Shown: piece after piece, positions 26,563 to 37,369 of the stretch
How positions within the stretch are numbered: the first letter of the stretch is position 1
Layout: every line of letters starts with the position of its first letter
Assembly: GCA_033002965.1 (NCBI GenBank)
Contig: JAURVB010012678.1
Span: forward strand, 1-64,000
Direction: 5' to 3'
Length of the DNA stretch: 64,000 bases
Origin: Piper betle
Taxonomy: Eukaryota; Streptophyta; Magnoliopsida; Piperales; Piperaceae
The notes under the pieces: generated by a model
What the model was told of the DNA's origin: nothing
The model's input: the letters and a program-made list of their open reading frames with translations, nothing else
Databases searched by the model: none
Made by a program: the position numbers and the translations under genes

Positions 26563-28938
26563 ATGTCTTTTCCAAGTACCAGTATCCGTTCAACTGCAGC
26601 ATTTGCCAACTTCTATGCATCAAAGCTGGAGATCTGTGCTTGTCATCCCAGCTTCACTTCCACTGTACATGCCCACATGGTCACTTGTGGGTTTGATCCT
26701 CGATCCCATATCCTTAATCGCCTCATATATATCTATGCAAAATCAGGAAATTTGAGCTATGCGTGCAATATTTTTGATAGAATTCCTTACCCAGACGTTG
26801 TTGCACGCACCACCATGGTCAATGCATATTCTAACTTATCTAATTTAAAGCTTGCCTCTGCAATCTTTGAAGCAACACCATTGAGCATGAGAGACACTGT
26901 CATCTATAATGCCATGATTTCAGGTTATGCTCGGAATGGGGATGGTTGGGCAGCCCTTGGCCTCTTTACTGGCATGAAGAGGGACAATATTTGCCAGGAT
27001 AATTACACGTTCACAAGTGTTCTTAGTGGAATGGCTTTGATTGTTGACAGTGAAAGGCAATGCCAGCAATTTCATGGTGTTGTGCTGAAATCAGGAACAA
27101 AGTCAGTAGTGTCTGTATCAAATGCCCTTGTTTCTGTCTACATGAAATGCCCGGCATGGTTGTCAGGTGACCCTGCTCGTCTTCTTTTTGATGAAATGGA
27201 TGAAAGGGATGAATTGACCTGGACAACCTTGATTACTGGGTATGTTAAACGTGGGGACCTTTATGTTGCTAAAGAAATGTTTGATGGAATGGAGGACAAA
27301 ATTGACGTCGCATGGAATGCCATGATTTCAGGCTATGTCCACCATGGGTTTATCTTAGAAGCAATTGATGTGTTTAGAAGAATGTTAATGTTTGGTATTG
27401 ACCCTGATGAGTTTACCTTCACCAGTCTTCTAAGTGGATGCTCTGAGGCTGGATTAATAGAGCTTGGAAAGCAGATTCATGCTCGTGTTATACGTACAGA
27501 CCCAATTCCTGATCCCATTAGTTTTATATCAGTGAAAAATGCTTTAATTACATTGCACGCAAAAAGTGGGAACATGGGCATGGCAAAGAGAATTTTTGAG
27601 GAAATGCCAGTTAGAGATCTTGTATCATGGAACGCAATCTTATCAGCATGTATAAATTTTGGACAAATAGATGATGCCAAACTATTGTTTGAGAGAATGG
27701 GTAGAAGAAGCCTATTGACATGGACAGTAATGATTTCAGGTTTAGCTCAAAATGGTCGTGGGGAGGAAGCTCTAAAGCTTTTTGGTCAGATGCGCAAGGA
27801 AGGGGTAGGTCCATGTGAATATGCATTTGCGGGCGCATTCACAGCATGTGGAGGGCTGGGTGCACTAAAACATGGCCGACAACTGCATTCTAAACTAATC
27901 AAATCTGGTTTTGGATCAAGTCTTTCTGCCAATAATTCACTTGTGACCATGTATGCAAGATGCGGTGTTGTGGAGGCAGCGTATGATGTTTTCCTCACCA
28001 TGCCCAGTGTAGATGCTGTTTCTTGGAACGCTATGATAGCAGCCCTAGGGCAGCATGGCCATGGAAATGAGGCTATTGACCTTTTTGAATTGATGCTTAA
28101 GGAGAAAATAATTCCAGACGAAATTACTTTCCTAACGATTTTATCTGCATGTAGTCATGCTGGCCTCATTGAAGAAGGTCGTCAATATTTCAAAGTTATG
28201 AATGAGGTCCATGGTATCACTCCAGGTTTGGACCATTATACTCGCTTCATTGATTTGCTAAGTAGAGCAGGTAGAATCTTAGACGCTCAAAAGGTGATTG
28301 AAACAATGCCGCTGGAACCGAACGCACCTGTTTGGGAGGCACTTCTATCTGGTTGTCGAATTCATGGGAACATGGAAGTGGGTATTTTAGCGGCAGAGAA
28401 GCTGTTTGACCTCACACCACAACATGATGGCACATATGTGCTATTGTCAAACATGTATGCTGCTGTACACCGATGGCATGATGTTGCGAGAGTGAGGCAA
28501 GTTATGAAGGACCAAGGAGTGAAGAAAGAACCAGGATGTAGTTGGATTGAAGTGGCCAACAAGGTTCATGTGTTTTTGGTTGGTGATACTGACCATCCCG
28601 ACACAAAGCAGCTCTACCAATTCCTTGAAATTCTTGGAGTGAAAATGAAGAAGATGGGCTATGTTCCTGACACTAAATTTTCCCTGCACGATGTTGAATA
28701 TGACCAAAAAGAATATGACCTATCTATTCACAGTGAGAAACTGGCAGTTGCGTTTGGCTTGCTGAAGCTTCCTGCAGGTGCAACAGTACGAGTTTTGAAG
28801 AACTTGAGAATATGTGGAGATTGCCACAACGCAATAAAATATATGTCAATGGCTATGTACAGAGAGATAGTGGTGAGAGATGGGAAACGATTCCATCACT
28901 TCAAGGACGGAGAGTGTTCGTGTAATGATTATTGGTAA
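26563..28938 (+). CDS. DYW-subclass pentatricopeptide repeat protein, organelle RNA editing factor
   Basis: A single uninterrupted 791-codon frame, typical of plant PLS-class PPR genes, which bind organellar RNA and specify C-to-U editing. The N-terminus (MSFPSTSIRSTAAFANFYAS) is Ser/Arg-rich and acidic-poor, fitting an organelle targeting peptide. About sixteen PPR units follow, recognisable by YNAMISGYARNG, WTTLITGYVKRGD, WNAMISGYVHHG, WTVMISGLAQNG and WNAMIAALGQHG. The E domain includes PNAPVWEALLSGCRIHGN. The DYW deaminase domain carries HSEKLAVAFGL (HxE zinc/catalytic motif) and CGDCHNAIK (CxxC), and ends HHFKDGECSCNDYW followed by TAA. Length and motif order closely resemble Arabidopsis At1g25360, described as the mitochondrial editing factor OTP90; orthology is my inference. 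No frame defects, in contrast to the three genes before it. Confidence 0.95.
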   Translation: MSFPSTSIRSTAAFANFYASKLEICACHPSFTSTVHAHMVTCGFDPRSHILNRLIYIYAKSGNLSYACNIFDRIPYPDVVARTTMVNAYSNLSNLKLASAIFEATPLSMRDTVIYNAMISGYARNGDGWAALGLFTGMKRDNICQDNYTFTSVLSGMALIVDSERQCQQFHGVVLKSGTKSVVSVSNALVSVYMKCPAWLSGDPARLLFDEMDERDELTWTTLITGYVKRGDLYVAKEMFDGMEDKIDVAWNAMISGYVHHGFILEAIDVFRRMLMFGIDPDEFTFTSLLSGCSEAGLIELGKQIHARVIRTDPIPDPISFISVKNALITLHAKSGNMGMAKRIFEEMPVRDLVSWNAILSACINFGQIDDAKLLFERMGRRSLLTWTVMISGLAQNGRGEEALKLFGQMRKEGVGPCEYAFAGAFTACGGLGALKHGRQLHSKLIKSGFGSSLSANNSLVTMYARCGVVEAAYDVFLTMPSVDAVSWNAMIAALGQHGHGNEAIDLFELMLKEKIIPDEITFLTILSACSHAGLIEEGRQYFKVMNEVHGITPGLDHYTRFIDLLSRAGRILDAQKVIETMPLEPNAPVWEALLSGCRIHGNMEVGILAAEKLFDLTPQHDGTYVLLSNMYAAVHRWHDVARVRQVMKDQGVKKEPGCSWIEVANKVHVFLVGDTDHPDTKQLYQFLEILGVKMKKMGYVPDTKFSLHDVEYDQKEYDLSIHSEKLAVAFGLLKLPAGATVRVLKNLRICGDCHNAIKYMSMAMYREIVVRDGKRFHHFKDGECSCNDYW

Positions 28939-29727
28939 ACATTGACGAAGTTAGCCAATTATACATGTAAAATTTTATTTGCAAGTTTCTTAGCACTGAA
29001 AGCCATACATTGTGTAGCGTTACTTCGGTGAAACTAGCGAGCAAAAATACAAGCGAGCAAGGTGGCGCACTTCTCCCTGCTTCCGTCTGTATACTGGTTT
29101 TCCGTAGCAGAGTACCTGTTTAAATGCTGGATTTTCTTTCCAGGATTCCTCCAAGTAATCGTATTATGATTGGTCCATAGCTTGATATTTGTCTTTGGAC
29201 TGTGAGTGTGAGTGATTGAATTTACTATTAGCTTCAAACCAATACGAGCGGTTATTTTGCATCATGGGTTCTGTTTGTAGGACCATTTCATATGAAGACC
29301 ACCGAAAAAACCGAGGTCTCTGTATCTCCACTCGGAGAAGGCGTATGTGATGGATAGCCATCTCACCGTTGTTGCCGTGTCCAAATGCTTACCATCATCA
29401 CAATAAACATGCAATCAAACACATATCCGTGCAGGAAAAAAACTCCTCTTAAGTTCTCTTGGCAATTCTCTCGCACAAAATTCCGGTCTTTTGTTTTGTC
29501 CCTATTATCTCATTTCATGTCTCAGATTGTTCCATCGTCTTCCATCTCAAGCAATATTGTCCACTCGTTGCTGTGCAGTTGGCTAGTTCATTTCAGCCGC
29601 AAACGAGCCATCTCTTTGTTGAGTTGCACCGAGTTATTTATGGGAATGTAGGCCTCAAAATGGGCTCATTGTGATTTGTAAGCCAACTCTTTGCTGGGGA
29701 TAGGCTATAGAACTTGAGGAGGTGATA
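28939..29727. other. intergenic region: PPR 3' end and aldolase promoter
   Basis: About 790 bases holding the PPR 3' untranslated region and the aldolase promoter. The short frames are not credible. No convincing TATA box was pinned down upstream of 29728. Confidence 0.5.
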
Positions 29728-31404
29728 ATGGCATCAACTGCTGCTCTCTTCAAGCCATCTCCTGTCCTTGACAAGTCCGAATGGGTGAAGGGTCAGTCCC
29801 TCTCCCTGCCAACGGCTAAGGCTGTCCTAACTCATGCCGTTGCTCCGGCCAGCCTCACCGTCAAGGCCGCGAGCTCCTATGCCGACGAGCTCGTCAAAAC
29901 TGCCGTAAGTGACCAAAACGATTGCCATGAAGTACGTAAAACGGGTTACTTGTCGTAATGTTGAGGGGTGGTTTCCGTTATAATTTGATGCAGAAAACTA
30001 TTGCTTCACCTGGGCGTGGAATCTTGGCCATGGATGAATCAAACGCAACATGTGGGAAGAGGTTGGCATCAATTGGGCTAGAGAACACAGAGGCCAACCG
30101 CCAAGCTTACCGGACCCTTTTGGTCTCTGCTCCGGGCCTCGGCAACTACATCTCCGGCGCCATCCTCTTCGAGGAGACGCTATACCAATCCACCGTCGAC
30201 GGGAAGAAGATTGTGGACGTGTTGTCGAGCCAAGGTATTGTGCCCGGCATCAAGGTCGACAAGGTGGGTTTCTTTTGACCATATATAATAAGGACATTAG
30301 TCAGTAGATTATAGGTAGGTGATGTTATATATGACTTGTATATATGTGTTATGTGTTGCAGGGTCTTGTGCCTCTGGCTGGTTCTAATGACGAGTCCTGG
30401 TGCCAAGGGCTGGATGGCCTTGCCTCTCGCTCGGCCGCTTACTATCAGCAGGGAGCTCGTTTTGCAAAATGGTATATGGACCCAGCTACTTGAAATTCAT
30501 TACCTGTGCGTTAAGATAGTTGGAATATGCACGTAGAGCTGATGAAGTCCATGTTGTTAGAAAATCATAGTCTCGTATTCGTGAAAGTAACACTGAACAT
30601 TGATGAAACAGGCGCACTGTTGTGAGCATTCCTAATGGCCCTTCCGCTCTTGCGGTGAAGGAAGCTGCCTGGGGTCTTGCTCGATACGCTGCCATCTCCC
30701 AGGTGAACTGCTTCATTTGTTATTTTATGCTTTGAAAAAAATGTTCATATGTTATACATGCACTTGCCAAACAGGACAATGGCCTGGTGCCCATAGTTGA
30801 GCCAGAGATCCTCCTGGATGGAGAGCACGGCATTGATCGAACCTTTGAGGTTGCCCAGAAAGTGTGGGCAGAGGTCTTCTTCTACCTGGCCGAGAACAAC
30901 GTCTTCTTTGAAGGTATCCTTCTCAAGCCCAGCATGGTCACCCCTGGAGCTGAGTGCAAGGAGCAGGCCACACCAGAGAAAGTTGCTGAGTACACTCTCA
31001 AGCTTCTCCGCGCCAGAATTCCTCCTGCTGTTCCTGGAATCATGGCAAGTTCACTTCACCAAACTATTGATTCATATGTTTTAATTCAGCTGATAGATTA
31101 ACCTTTAATGTCTTGGCGTGAGCAGTTCTTGTCTGGTGGGCAATCTGAAGTGGAAGCCACGCTCAACTTGCACGCCATGAACCAAGCACCCAACCCCTGG
31201 CATGTCTCCTTCTCCTACGCAAGAGCGCTCCAGAACACCTGCCTCAAGATATGGGGAGGGAGGCCAGAGAATGTGAAGGCTGCCCAAGACGCTCTGCTGG
31301 TGAGAGCGCAGGCCAATTCTCTGGCACAGCTTGGAAAGTACACAGGAGAGGGAGAATCAGAGGAATCAAAGAAAGGAATGTTCGTCAAGAACTACAGCTA
31401 CTAA
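29728..31404 (+). CDS. FBA: chloroplast fructose-bisphosphate aldolase, class I (six exons)
   Basis: Cleaves fructose-1,6-bisphosphate and joins dihydroxyacetone phosphate with erythrose-4-phosphate in the Calvin cycle, in the plastid stroma. Exons: 29728-29904, 29994-30263, 30362-30471, 30612-30702, 30775-31044, 31126-31404, together 1197 bases or 398 residues, the normal size of the plastid isoform. Exon 1 encodes a Ser/Ala/Lys-rich transit peptide ending near [11 protein letters not shown]. Then come [38 protein letters not shown], the catalytic [11 protein letters not shown] (Schiff-base Lys in LLKPSM) and the C-terminal FVKNYSY, whose last Tyr enters the active site. The ATG at 29728 follows a GAGGAGGTGATA context. 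Intron 5 starts with GC rather than GT (ATG then gcaagt), a recognised minor donor class. No defects. Expression is expected in light-grown leaves, from the family and not from anything seen here. Confidence 0.96.
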
Positions 31405-32207
31405 GAAATTTGAATTGACAGCCTGCAATATCGCTTCTACCCTCTATAGAAGCTGTCTCTGCTTCTGCATCCGTTATAGATAGCCATGAAGAAACTATTT
31501 TTGCTCATTGCTTGCACTTCTAGCGACTCATAAGAGTTTGGTACTTGGGCTTCTATGAATTTTCCATCTTATTTCAAGCTAATCTCCCGTAGAGTTAAAA
31601 TATATCTTATGCATATGTGTGTGGTTGCTCAAGATTATCCATTTCCCAATAAGATCAACCACGCTTCAAAAGGCTCATTTTACTGTGACCAGTGATCCGT
31701 CTAGAAAGCACAATGAATACGCTTCTCTCTTGACTAGTACATTCGATAGAAGAATGATGAAGAGGCCGGGAGTCTTGTCGGAAAATAGTTGCCTGCCGAC
31801 CTGCATGCATCGGCAAGAAGAGATCCGTTACGCTTGACCTGACAGACATCTTTCCAAATATCATCTTTATTGCTACATGCAAAAATTCATGATCGCCATT
31901 AAAGGAGTGACAATAACAGCGTGAGGAATGATCGAAAATCCTTAATAAATATGGATTTGCAAAAAATCACATATTATGAAAACAAAACATTGAACTAATA
32001 TCCTGAATTTTCAATTCCACCATTCTTGTTGTACTAAAAAATCTCCAATAGAAATCCCGATTTCACTCGACTTCGTTTGAGGTCAGGCTTATGATTGATA
32101 ACGTAACAAAAGATACCATTAATTAGAATCTATAATGCTTGAAACCAGTCGTTTTTCTTAGTTGTATATGTCTCACGCACCCCTGATTCTCTCTACATCA
32201 TTTCATT
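31405..32207. other. aldolase 3' region and intergenic DNA
   Basis: Aldolase 3' untranslated region followed by unremarkable AT-rich DNA up to the hAT insertion. Translated on the minus strand next to 32207, it does not continue the PPR pseudogene found beyond the element, so that gene was already truncated at this border or has diverged beyond recognition. Confidence 0.5.
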
Positions 32208-32215
32208 CACCCTGC
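32208..32215. repeat. left target-site duplication of the palindromic hAT element
   Basis: CACCCTGC, identical to 35551-35558 on the other side. Eight bases is the length made by hAT transposases. Confidence 0.75.
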
Positions 32216-32589
32216 TCAGTCATGGATGCACGAATCGGCCAATTCCGAGTGGAATCGGCCGATTTAAATCAGATTAGCAACGTGCTGATCCGATTTTGGG
32301 GCCAATTCAGCGTTCATATCGGCTGATTTACCCTGATTCCGACCGATTTAAATCTGATTCGAATTGGAATTTTGATTTTAAAAACCTAAAATTACCTCGT
32401 CTCCCCCACTCCGTCGCCGCGCTTTCGGTCTCCGCCGCACTTCCTCGCCTTCGACTTCAACTCCGACCAGGCTTCCGACCTCGTCTCCGATGGGTGGCCG
32501 GTTGACAGCACTGTGGACACGAACCTCGCCTCCGACCGGTGGCCATCCGAATAGTGATTTTTGTAAAGTTGGATTTTTTTGTTGAAATT

Positions 32590-32830
32590 GAATGTTGTGA
32601 TATGCAAATTGTTATCTATGTTGTGCTGTGCAAATTGTAAGTTATGCTTCACAAATTTTTTTTATTGCTGATTTGGGATTCATGATCAAATTTTTTTATT
32701 GTTGTGTTGTGCAAAATGCGTGTTGTGCGTGCAAATTGCAATGGGTTGTGCAAATTATATGATCAAAATTTTTAGTGCAAAAATTGTGTTGTGCTGTGCA
32801 AATTGTTGGTGTATGCAAATTTACCTGCTT
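32590..32830 (+). repeat. subterminal tgtgcaaatt repeats, left arm
   Basis: Degenerate interspersed copies of a motif built on ttgtgctgtgcaaatt occur several times here. The mirror-image region at about 34650-35090 has even more. Such subterminal arrays are transposase-binding regions in hAT elements. The excess in the right arm suggests slippage after the inversion formed. Confidence 0.6.
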
Positions 32831-33523
32831 TTCCAAACAAGATTGAAATTTCAATTACAAACCCTCCCTTTAGTATCTTCTAGGCTATAATGAAGCTCTA
32901 CACTAACATACCATGCAAGGTGAACACTTAGCTGGTAATTTATCTGCTCTACCGTTTTGATATTTGTTTGTTTCTGTCAAATTTAGTGTTCACCCTTTTA
33001 TTGACGTTAACCAAAAATTATAATTTTTTCCCCCTCAAACTATCTAGCTGCTCTTAGGTGGTAGAGCTTTTGACGTTTAGAAATCTTGATCTTTATTTAA
33101 GGGACGTTTGCAAATCTCTGATTTTTGGTTCACTTTTTATTTTGAGGATTGTAGGTATGCTTGTTGATGAACCAGTAAAAACTGCTCACCGAGTTGTCTC
33201 AATCTCAGCTGCTAAGGGTGAACACCAAGTGAATTTGTTCCAATCTCACTCAAGTTCAGGCTTTCTGCTTTTTGGTAATGTTGCTTTTTAAAGGCCCTCT
33301 TTAGGGAAGTATTCTATGTGTGATCTAGAGGAAGAAAATTATATGTTGTTCATAATTATATGCAATTATTTGAAATTATATGTTGTTCACAAATTCGATC
33401 AAAAATTTGTAATTGTATGCTATGCAATTTGGTTGATTCAAGTTTAAAATTTATTTGATTTATTATATGTCGGGTGTGAGTGTTTTATATTACAGATCTT
33501 ATACCAGATAAGTTACAGGGAAG

Positions 33524-33709
33524 ATGGATTTTGAATGGGAATATGCCAGACTAGTTGATGCATCTGAGAAGCAAGTCCTCTGTAATTTTTGCAAAAAAAC
33601 CATAAGTAGATGGGTATATTGCTTCAAGCTCGCTGGAGTCAAAGGAAATGTTGGTACTTGTAAGAAAGTTCCTAAAGCAGATGCACAAAAAATGAAAGAT
33701 TATTTCAAT
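33524..33709 (+). pseudogene. BED zinc-finger exon of hAT transposase, left arm
   Basis: Frame beginning MDFEWEYARLVDASEKQV, then LCNFCKK (CxxC) and GVKGNVGTCKKVPKAD, matches the N-terminal BED-type finger of plant hAT transposases. The expected HL pair after the Tyr-x-Phe-Lys segment has been lost (reads YCFKLAGVKG), so the finger lacks its His. The frame then runs into the loop sequence. Not a working gene. Confidence 0.7.
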
Positions 33710-33757
33710 CCTTTTTTTGGCCTTTTGTTTTTCTTTTTTGGCCTTTTCCACATTTTT

Positions 33758-33950
33758 GAAATAATCTTTCAATTTTTGTGTATCTGCTTCAAGAACTTTC
33801 TTACAAGTAGCAACATTTCCTTTGACTCAAGCAACATGTTGTTTGAAGCGATATACCCCTCTACTTATGGTTTTTGCAAAAGTTACATATGACTTGCTTT
33901 TTAGATGCATCAACTGGACTGTCATATTCCCATCCAAAATCCATCTTCCC
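33758..33950 (-). pseudogene. BED zinc-finger exon of hAT transposase, right arm (mirror copy)
   Basis: Reverse complement of the left-arm exon. Reads MDFGWEYDSPVDASKKQV, then ICNFCK, with two As missing from the following A run, so a TAG comes early. In the shifted frame RGVYRFKQHVA keeps the zinc-binding His that the left arm lost, followed by a further stop, then VKGNVATCKKVLEAD. The two arms have therefore decayed independently. Confidence 0.7.
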
Positions 33951-35550
33951 TATGACTTATCTGATATGAAATCTATAATATAAAAACACTCACACCCGAT
34001 ATTTAACAAATCAAATGAATTTTAAACTTGAATCAATCAAATTGCACAACATACAATTGCAAATTTTTTATCGAATTTGTGAACAACATACAATTTCAAA
34101 TAATTGCATACAATTATGAACATCATATAATTTTCTTCCTCTAGATCACACATAAAATACTTCCCTAAAGAGGGCTTTTAAAAAGCACCATTACCAAAAA
34201 GCAAAAAGCTTGAACTCGAGTGAGATTGAAACGAATTCACTTGGTGTTGCACCCTTAATAGCTGAGATTGAGACAACTAGGTGAGCAATTTTTACTAGTT
34301 CAACAACAAGCATACCTACAATACTCGAAATGAAAAGTGAACCATAAATCAGAGATTTGCAAACATCTCTTAAATAAAAATCGAGATTTGCAAATGTCAA
34401 AAGCTCTACCACCCAGCTAGATAGTTTGAGGGGGAAAAATTATAATTTTTGATCAACGTCAATAAAAGGGTGACCATCAAATTTGATAGAAACAAACAAA
34501 TGTCAAAATCGTAGAGCAGATGAATTACCACCCAAGCGTTCACCTTGCATGGTATGTTAGCGTAGAGCTTCATTATAGCCTAGAAGATACTAAGGGAAGG
34601 GTTTATAATTGAAATCCCAATCTTGTTTGGAAGGGCAGGCAAATTTGCACGTACTAACAATTTACACAACACCAACAATTTGCATAACACTAACAATTTG
34701 TACAGCACGACAATTTACACAACACAATAATTTGTATAGCACGCAATCCATCTTCACTATGACAATTTGTATAGCTCAAGCAATTTGGACGCATGAACAA
34801 AATGAAAAAACATATTCACACAGCACATAGCATTTGAAAAAATTTTTGCACAACATATCATAATTTTTGCACAAAAAAAATTGATCATACAATTTGCACA
34901 GCACATAACAATTTGCACGCACAACATGCATTTTTGCACAACACAACCATGAAAAAATTTGATCATGAATCCCAAATTAGCAATGAAAAAAATTTGTGAA
35001 GCATAGCTTACAATTTGCATAGCACATACCATACAATTTGCACAGCACAACATAGATAACAATTTGCACATCACAACATTTAATTTCAACAAAAAAAATT
35101 CAGCTGTACAAAAATCACCGTTCGGACAGCCACCCGTCAGAGGCGAGGTTCGTGTCCACAATGCTGTCGGCCAGCCACCCAACGGAGGCGAGGTTAAAAG
35201 CCCGGTCGGAGGCGAGGAAGCGAGGCAGAGGGTGAAAGGGCGGCGGCAGAGTGCGGGAGACAGGGTAATTTTAAGTTTTTAAAATTAAAATTCTAATTTT
35301 ACCAATATTTAAATAATTTAATAAATATCATACCTATGGTATTTTAGTAATTTATCCAAAAAACCATTCTTCCCGATTTACTCCGATTCTGAATCGGATT
35401 TAAATCGGTCGAAATCGGAGTAAATCGGCCGATTTAGACGCCGATTCGGGGCCGACCGATTTGGCCCTAAAATCGGATTGGCACACTGTCGATCCGATTT
35501 AAATCGGCCGATTCAACTCGGAATCGGCCGATTCGTACATCCATGCTTTG

Positions 35551-35558
35551 CACCCTGC
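35551..35558. repeat. right target-site duplication of the palindromic hAT element
   Basis: CACCCTGC, matching 32208-32215. On the minus strand it overlaps the GCAGGGTG of the PPR motif LLAGC, so the element landed in coding-like sequence. Confidence 0.75.
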
Positions 35559-36576
35559 AAGCAGGGCACCCCATATGCTTGCATCAGGCTTCATCGGCAC
35601 CTGGTAAATGAAGTCAACAGCCTCATTAACCAATCCCTTCTGGCTGAGCAAGTCGACCATGCAAGTGTAATGGACCAAAGTTGGAGTCACTCCATAATTT
35701 TGTCTCCTGCAATCAAACCACTTCCAGCCTTCACAGACTAAACCAACCACAGTCACCGACACAAAGACGACATTGTTGGGTGTGAACCCTTGCTGCAACA
35801 TTTTTGAAAATGTTTCAATATCATCCTTGCCACATCCATTTATGCCATACCCATTGATCATTGAACCCCAACACAGTATCTTTTTCGACAATTTTATCAA
35901 ACACTTCCCTCCCTTCATCTACTCTACCAAAACTGGAGTAAAACTCTATCAGAGCTGAGGATATAAATGCATTCGACGAGTAACCTTTTCTAATGATGAG
36001 GGAATGGATGCTCCTCCCATGTATTTGGACATCCGCTGATGAGCACGCTTTCAGCAAACTAACAAAGGTTATAGCATTGGGCATCTCATCAGCTATTAGC
36101 ATTTCTTTGAACAACCCAATTGCACATTCAGATAACCCCGCTTGAGCAAAAGCTGAAGCCATTGCACTCCAAGCAATGAGATCTTTATGGTCAAGGAAAT
36201 CAAAAAGTATTCGAGATGTATCCACGCCACCAAAGCTAGCATACACTGTTAAAAGGGCAGTCACAATTGATCCAGAAACCATATAGCCAACTTTTACAAT
36301 GTAACCGTGTAACATCAATCCATAATTAAGATTTTCAAGCACTGAACAAGCAGATAACAATGTACGAATGATGGTTTCATCTGGCCGCACACCCTAGGAA
36401 AGCATTTCTGCAAAATACAATAAAAATTGATAGGGTATCTCATTCTCCAAACAACCACGAATCAAGATGTTCCATGAGTCTAAATTCTTTTCCAGCATGC
36501 ACTTAAACATTAGAATTGCACGGGCCAAATGTCCACATTTTGCGTAGAAAACCATCAAAGCATTCTGAGGATTTTT
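35559..36576 (-). pseudogene. PPR pseudogene, C-terminal part
   Basis: Continues from the N-terminal part at 42851-43384, interrupted by the Copia element. Reads NPQNALMVFYAKCGHL, then FAEMLS, an in-frame TAG near 36392, GVRPDETIIRTLLSACSVLE, LIAWSAMASAFAQAGLSECA, NAITFVSLLKACSSADV, a frame break near 35872, GSMINGYGINGCG, VHYTCMVDLLSQKG and PDASIWGALLAGC, where the hAT element begins. The unit spacing is that of a PLS-class PPR protein. E and DYW domains are missing. The family binds organellar RNA; this copy has at least one stop, one frame break and two insertions and cannot work. The stop and frame break need not predate the insertions. Confidence 0.85.
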
Positions 36577-37023
36577 TGTTGGAAATTGGACATAAATATA
36601 TACATGAATCAGGAATTGTATCATATGTTATTATATAAGGTTGGCTAAATTAAATTGATCTACTAAAGTTAAAGGTTATGAGCCATAAATTAAGGTGTGG
36701 AATTTAATGAGAAAAGTGTGGAATTTAATGTGTAGATACCTTTTCATAAATTCTCTTTCGTTATGGGTGGAATTGAATTTATGGAACTAAGGCTATAAAT
36801 ATGGAGGTTCTGGTCCCTGAATTCATATCTGGTTTTCGTTCTGGTATCCCATTGTCCAGAACTTTAGTTTAGAAAACTAGTCTTGAATTTTGAAGATCCA
36901 AAACCTAAGTGATCAAGACTCTGATTTCTTTATGGCTTCAGGTACGCTTCCGCTATTTCATTTATTTATTTTATTTCTCTCGATAATTTGATATGAAATC
37001 TAAATTCTAAATAAAGTCTATCA
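36577..37023 (+). repeat. 5' LTR of the Copia element
   Basis: 447 bp, starts TGTTGGAAATTGG and ends CTATCA (TG...CA). A TATA-like ctataaat lies at 36793-36800. Flanked on the left by the target duplication TTTTT (36572-36576). It differs from the 3' LTR by two substitutions and one single-base indel. Confidence 0.95.
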
Positions 37024-37026
37024 AGC

Positions 37027-37041
37027 GGCATCAGAGCCAGG
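37027..37041 (+). other. primer-binding site
   Basis: GGCATCAGAGCCAGG, three bases after the 5' LTR, matches the complement of the 3' end of initiator tRNA-Met (TGGTATCAGAGC core), the usual primer of plant Copia elements. Confidence 0.75.
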
Positions 37042-37099
37042 TTCATATCAAATTATTGAGCCTTAGGTTTTATTTTATAAATTTTTGTGGGATTTAATC

Positions 37100-37208
37100 C
37101 CAAAATTAAGGTCCTCTTTTGGTAACATAACATGAGGAAAATAAAGTTACAAAAAATTAAGGTCCTCTTTTGGTAACATAACATGAGGAAAATAAAGTTA
37201 CAAAAGGT
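37100..37208 (+). repeat. 54-bp tandem duplication in the Copia leader
   Basis: Two adjacent near-identical copies of a segment beginning aaaattaaggtcctctt and ending aaagttacaaaa. Confidence 0.8.
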
Positions 37209-37369
37209 TATAATTTTGGAAACTCCCACATAAAGATATATTTTTTTATAACCTTTTGGTTAAAACATTATTAATATTTTAAAATTTATTAAGGACTACA
37301 ATATGCTGTCAAAGTAGCCTCTTTTGTGGAAATTAATTTATTTTTAAATATTAAGATAATTATGAGTAT

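Larger units (their letters stand above)
32216..35550. mobile_element. palindromic (fold-back) hAT-derived element, head-to-head duplication of a transposase 5' end
   Basis: Left arm 32216 to about 33709 and right arm about 33758 to 35550 are reverse complements of each other along their whole length, with many substitutions and extra repeats in the right arm. The loop is about 45 bases. Termini read TCAGTCATGGATG and, on the minus strand, CAAAGCATGGATG, followed in both by (C/T)ACGAATCGGCC. Perfect 8-bp target duplications flank the element. Arms contain, outside to inside: clusters of the palindrome AATCGGCCGATT, a GC-rich leader, many tgcaaatt(g) motifs, an AT-rich stretch, and an exon encoding a hAT-type BED zinc finger. 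Known biology: hAT elements make 8-bp duplications and carry such a finger at the transposase N-terminus. Inference: an aborted transposition or repair event inverted the 5' end of a full element. No catalytic transposase domain is present, so it is non-autonomous. Confidence 0.85.

Noticed and set aside
28447..28707. Antisense frames within the PPR gene
   Set aside because: Shadows of the coding strand without conserved motifs.
33524..33892. 122-codon frame as an independent gene
   Set aside because: It is the left-arm BED exon running through the loop into the antisense of the right arm.
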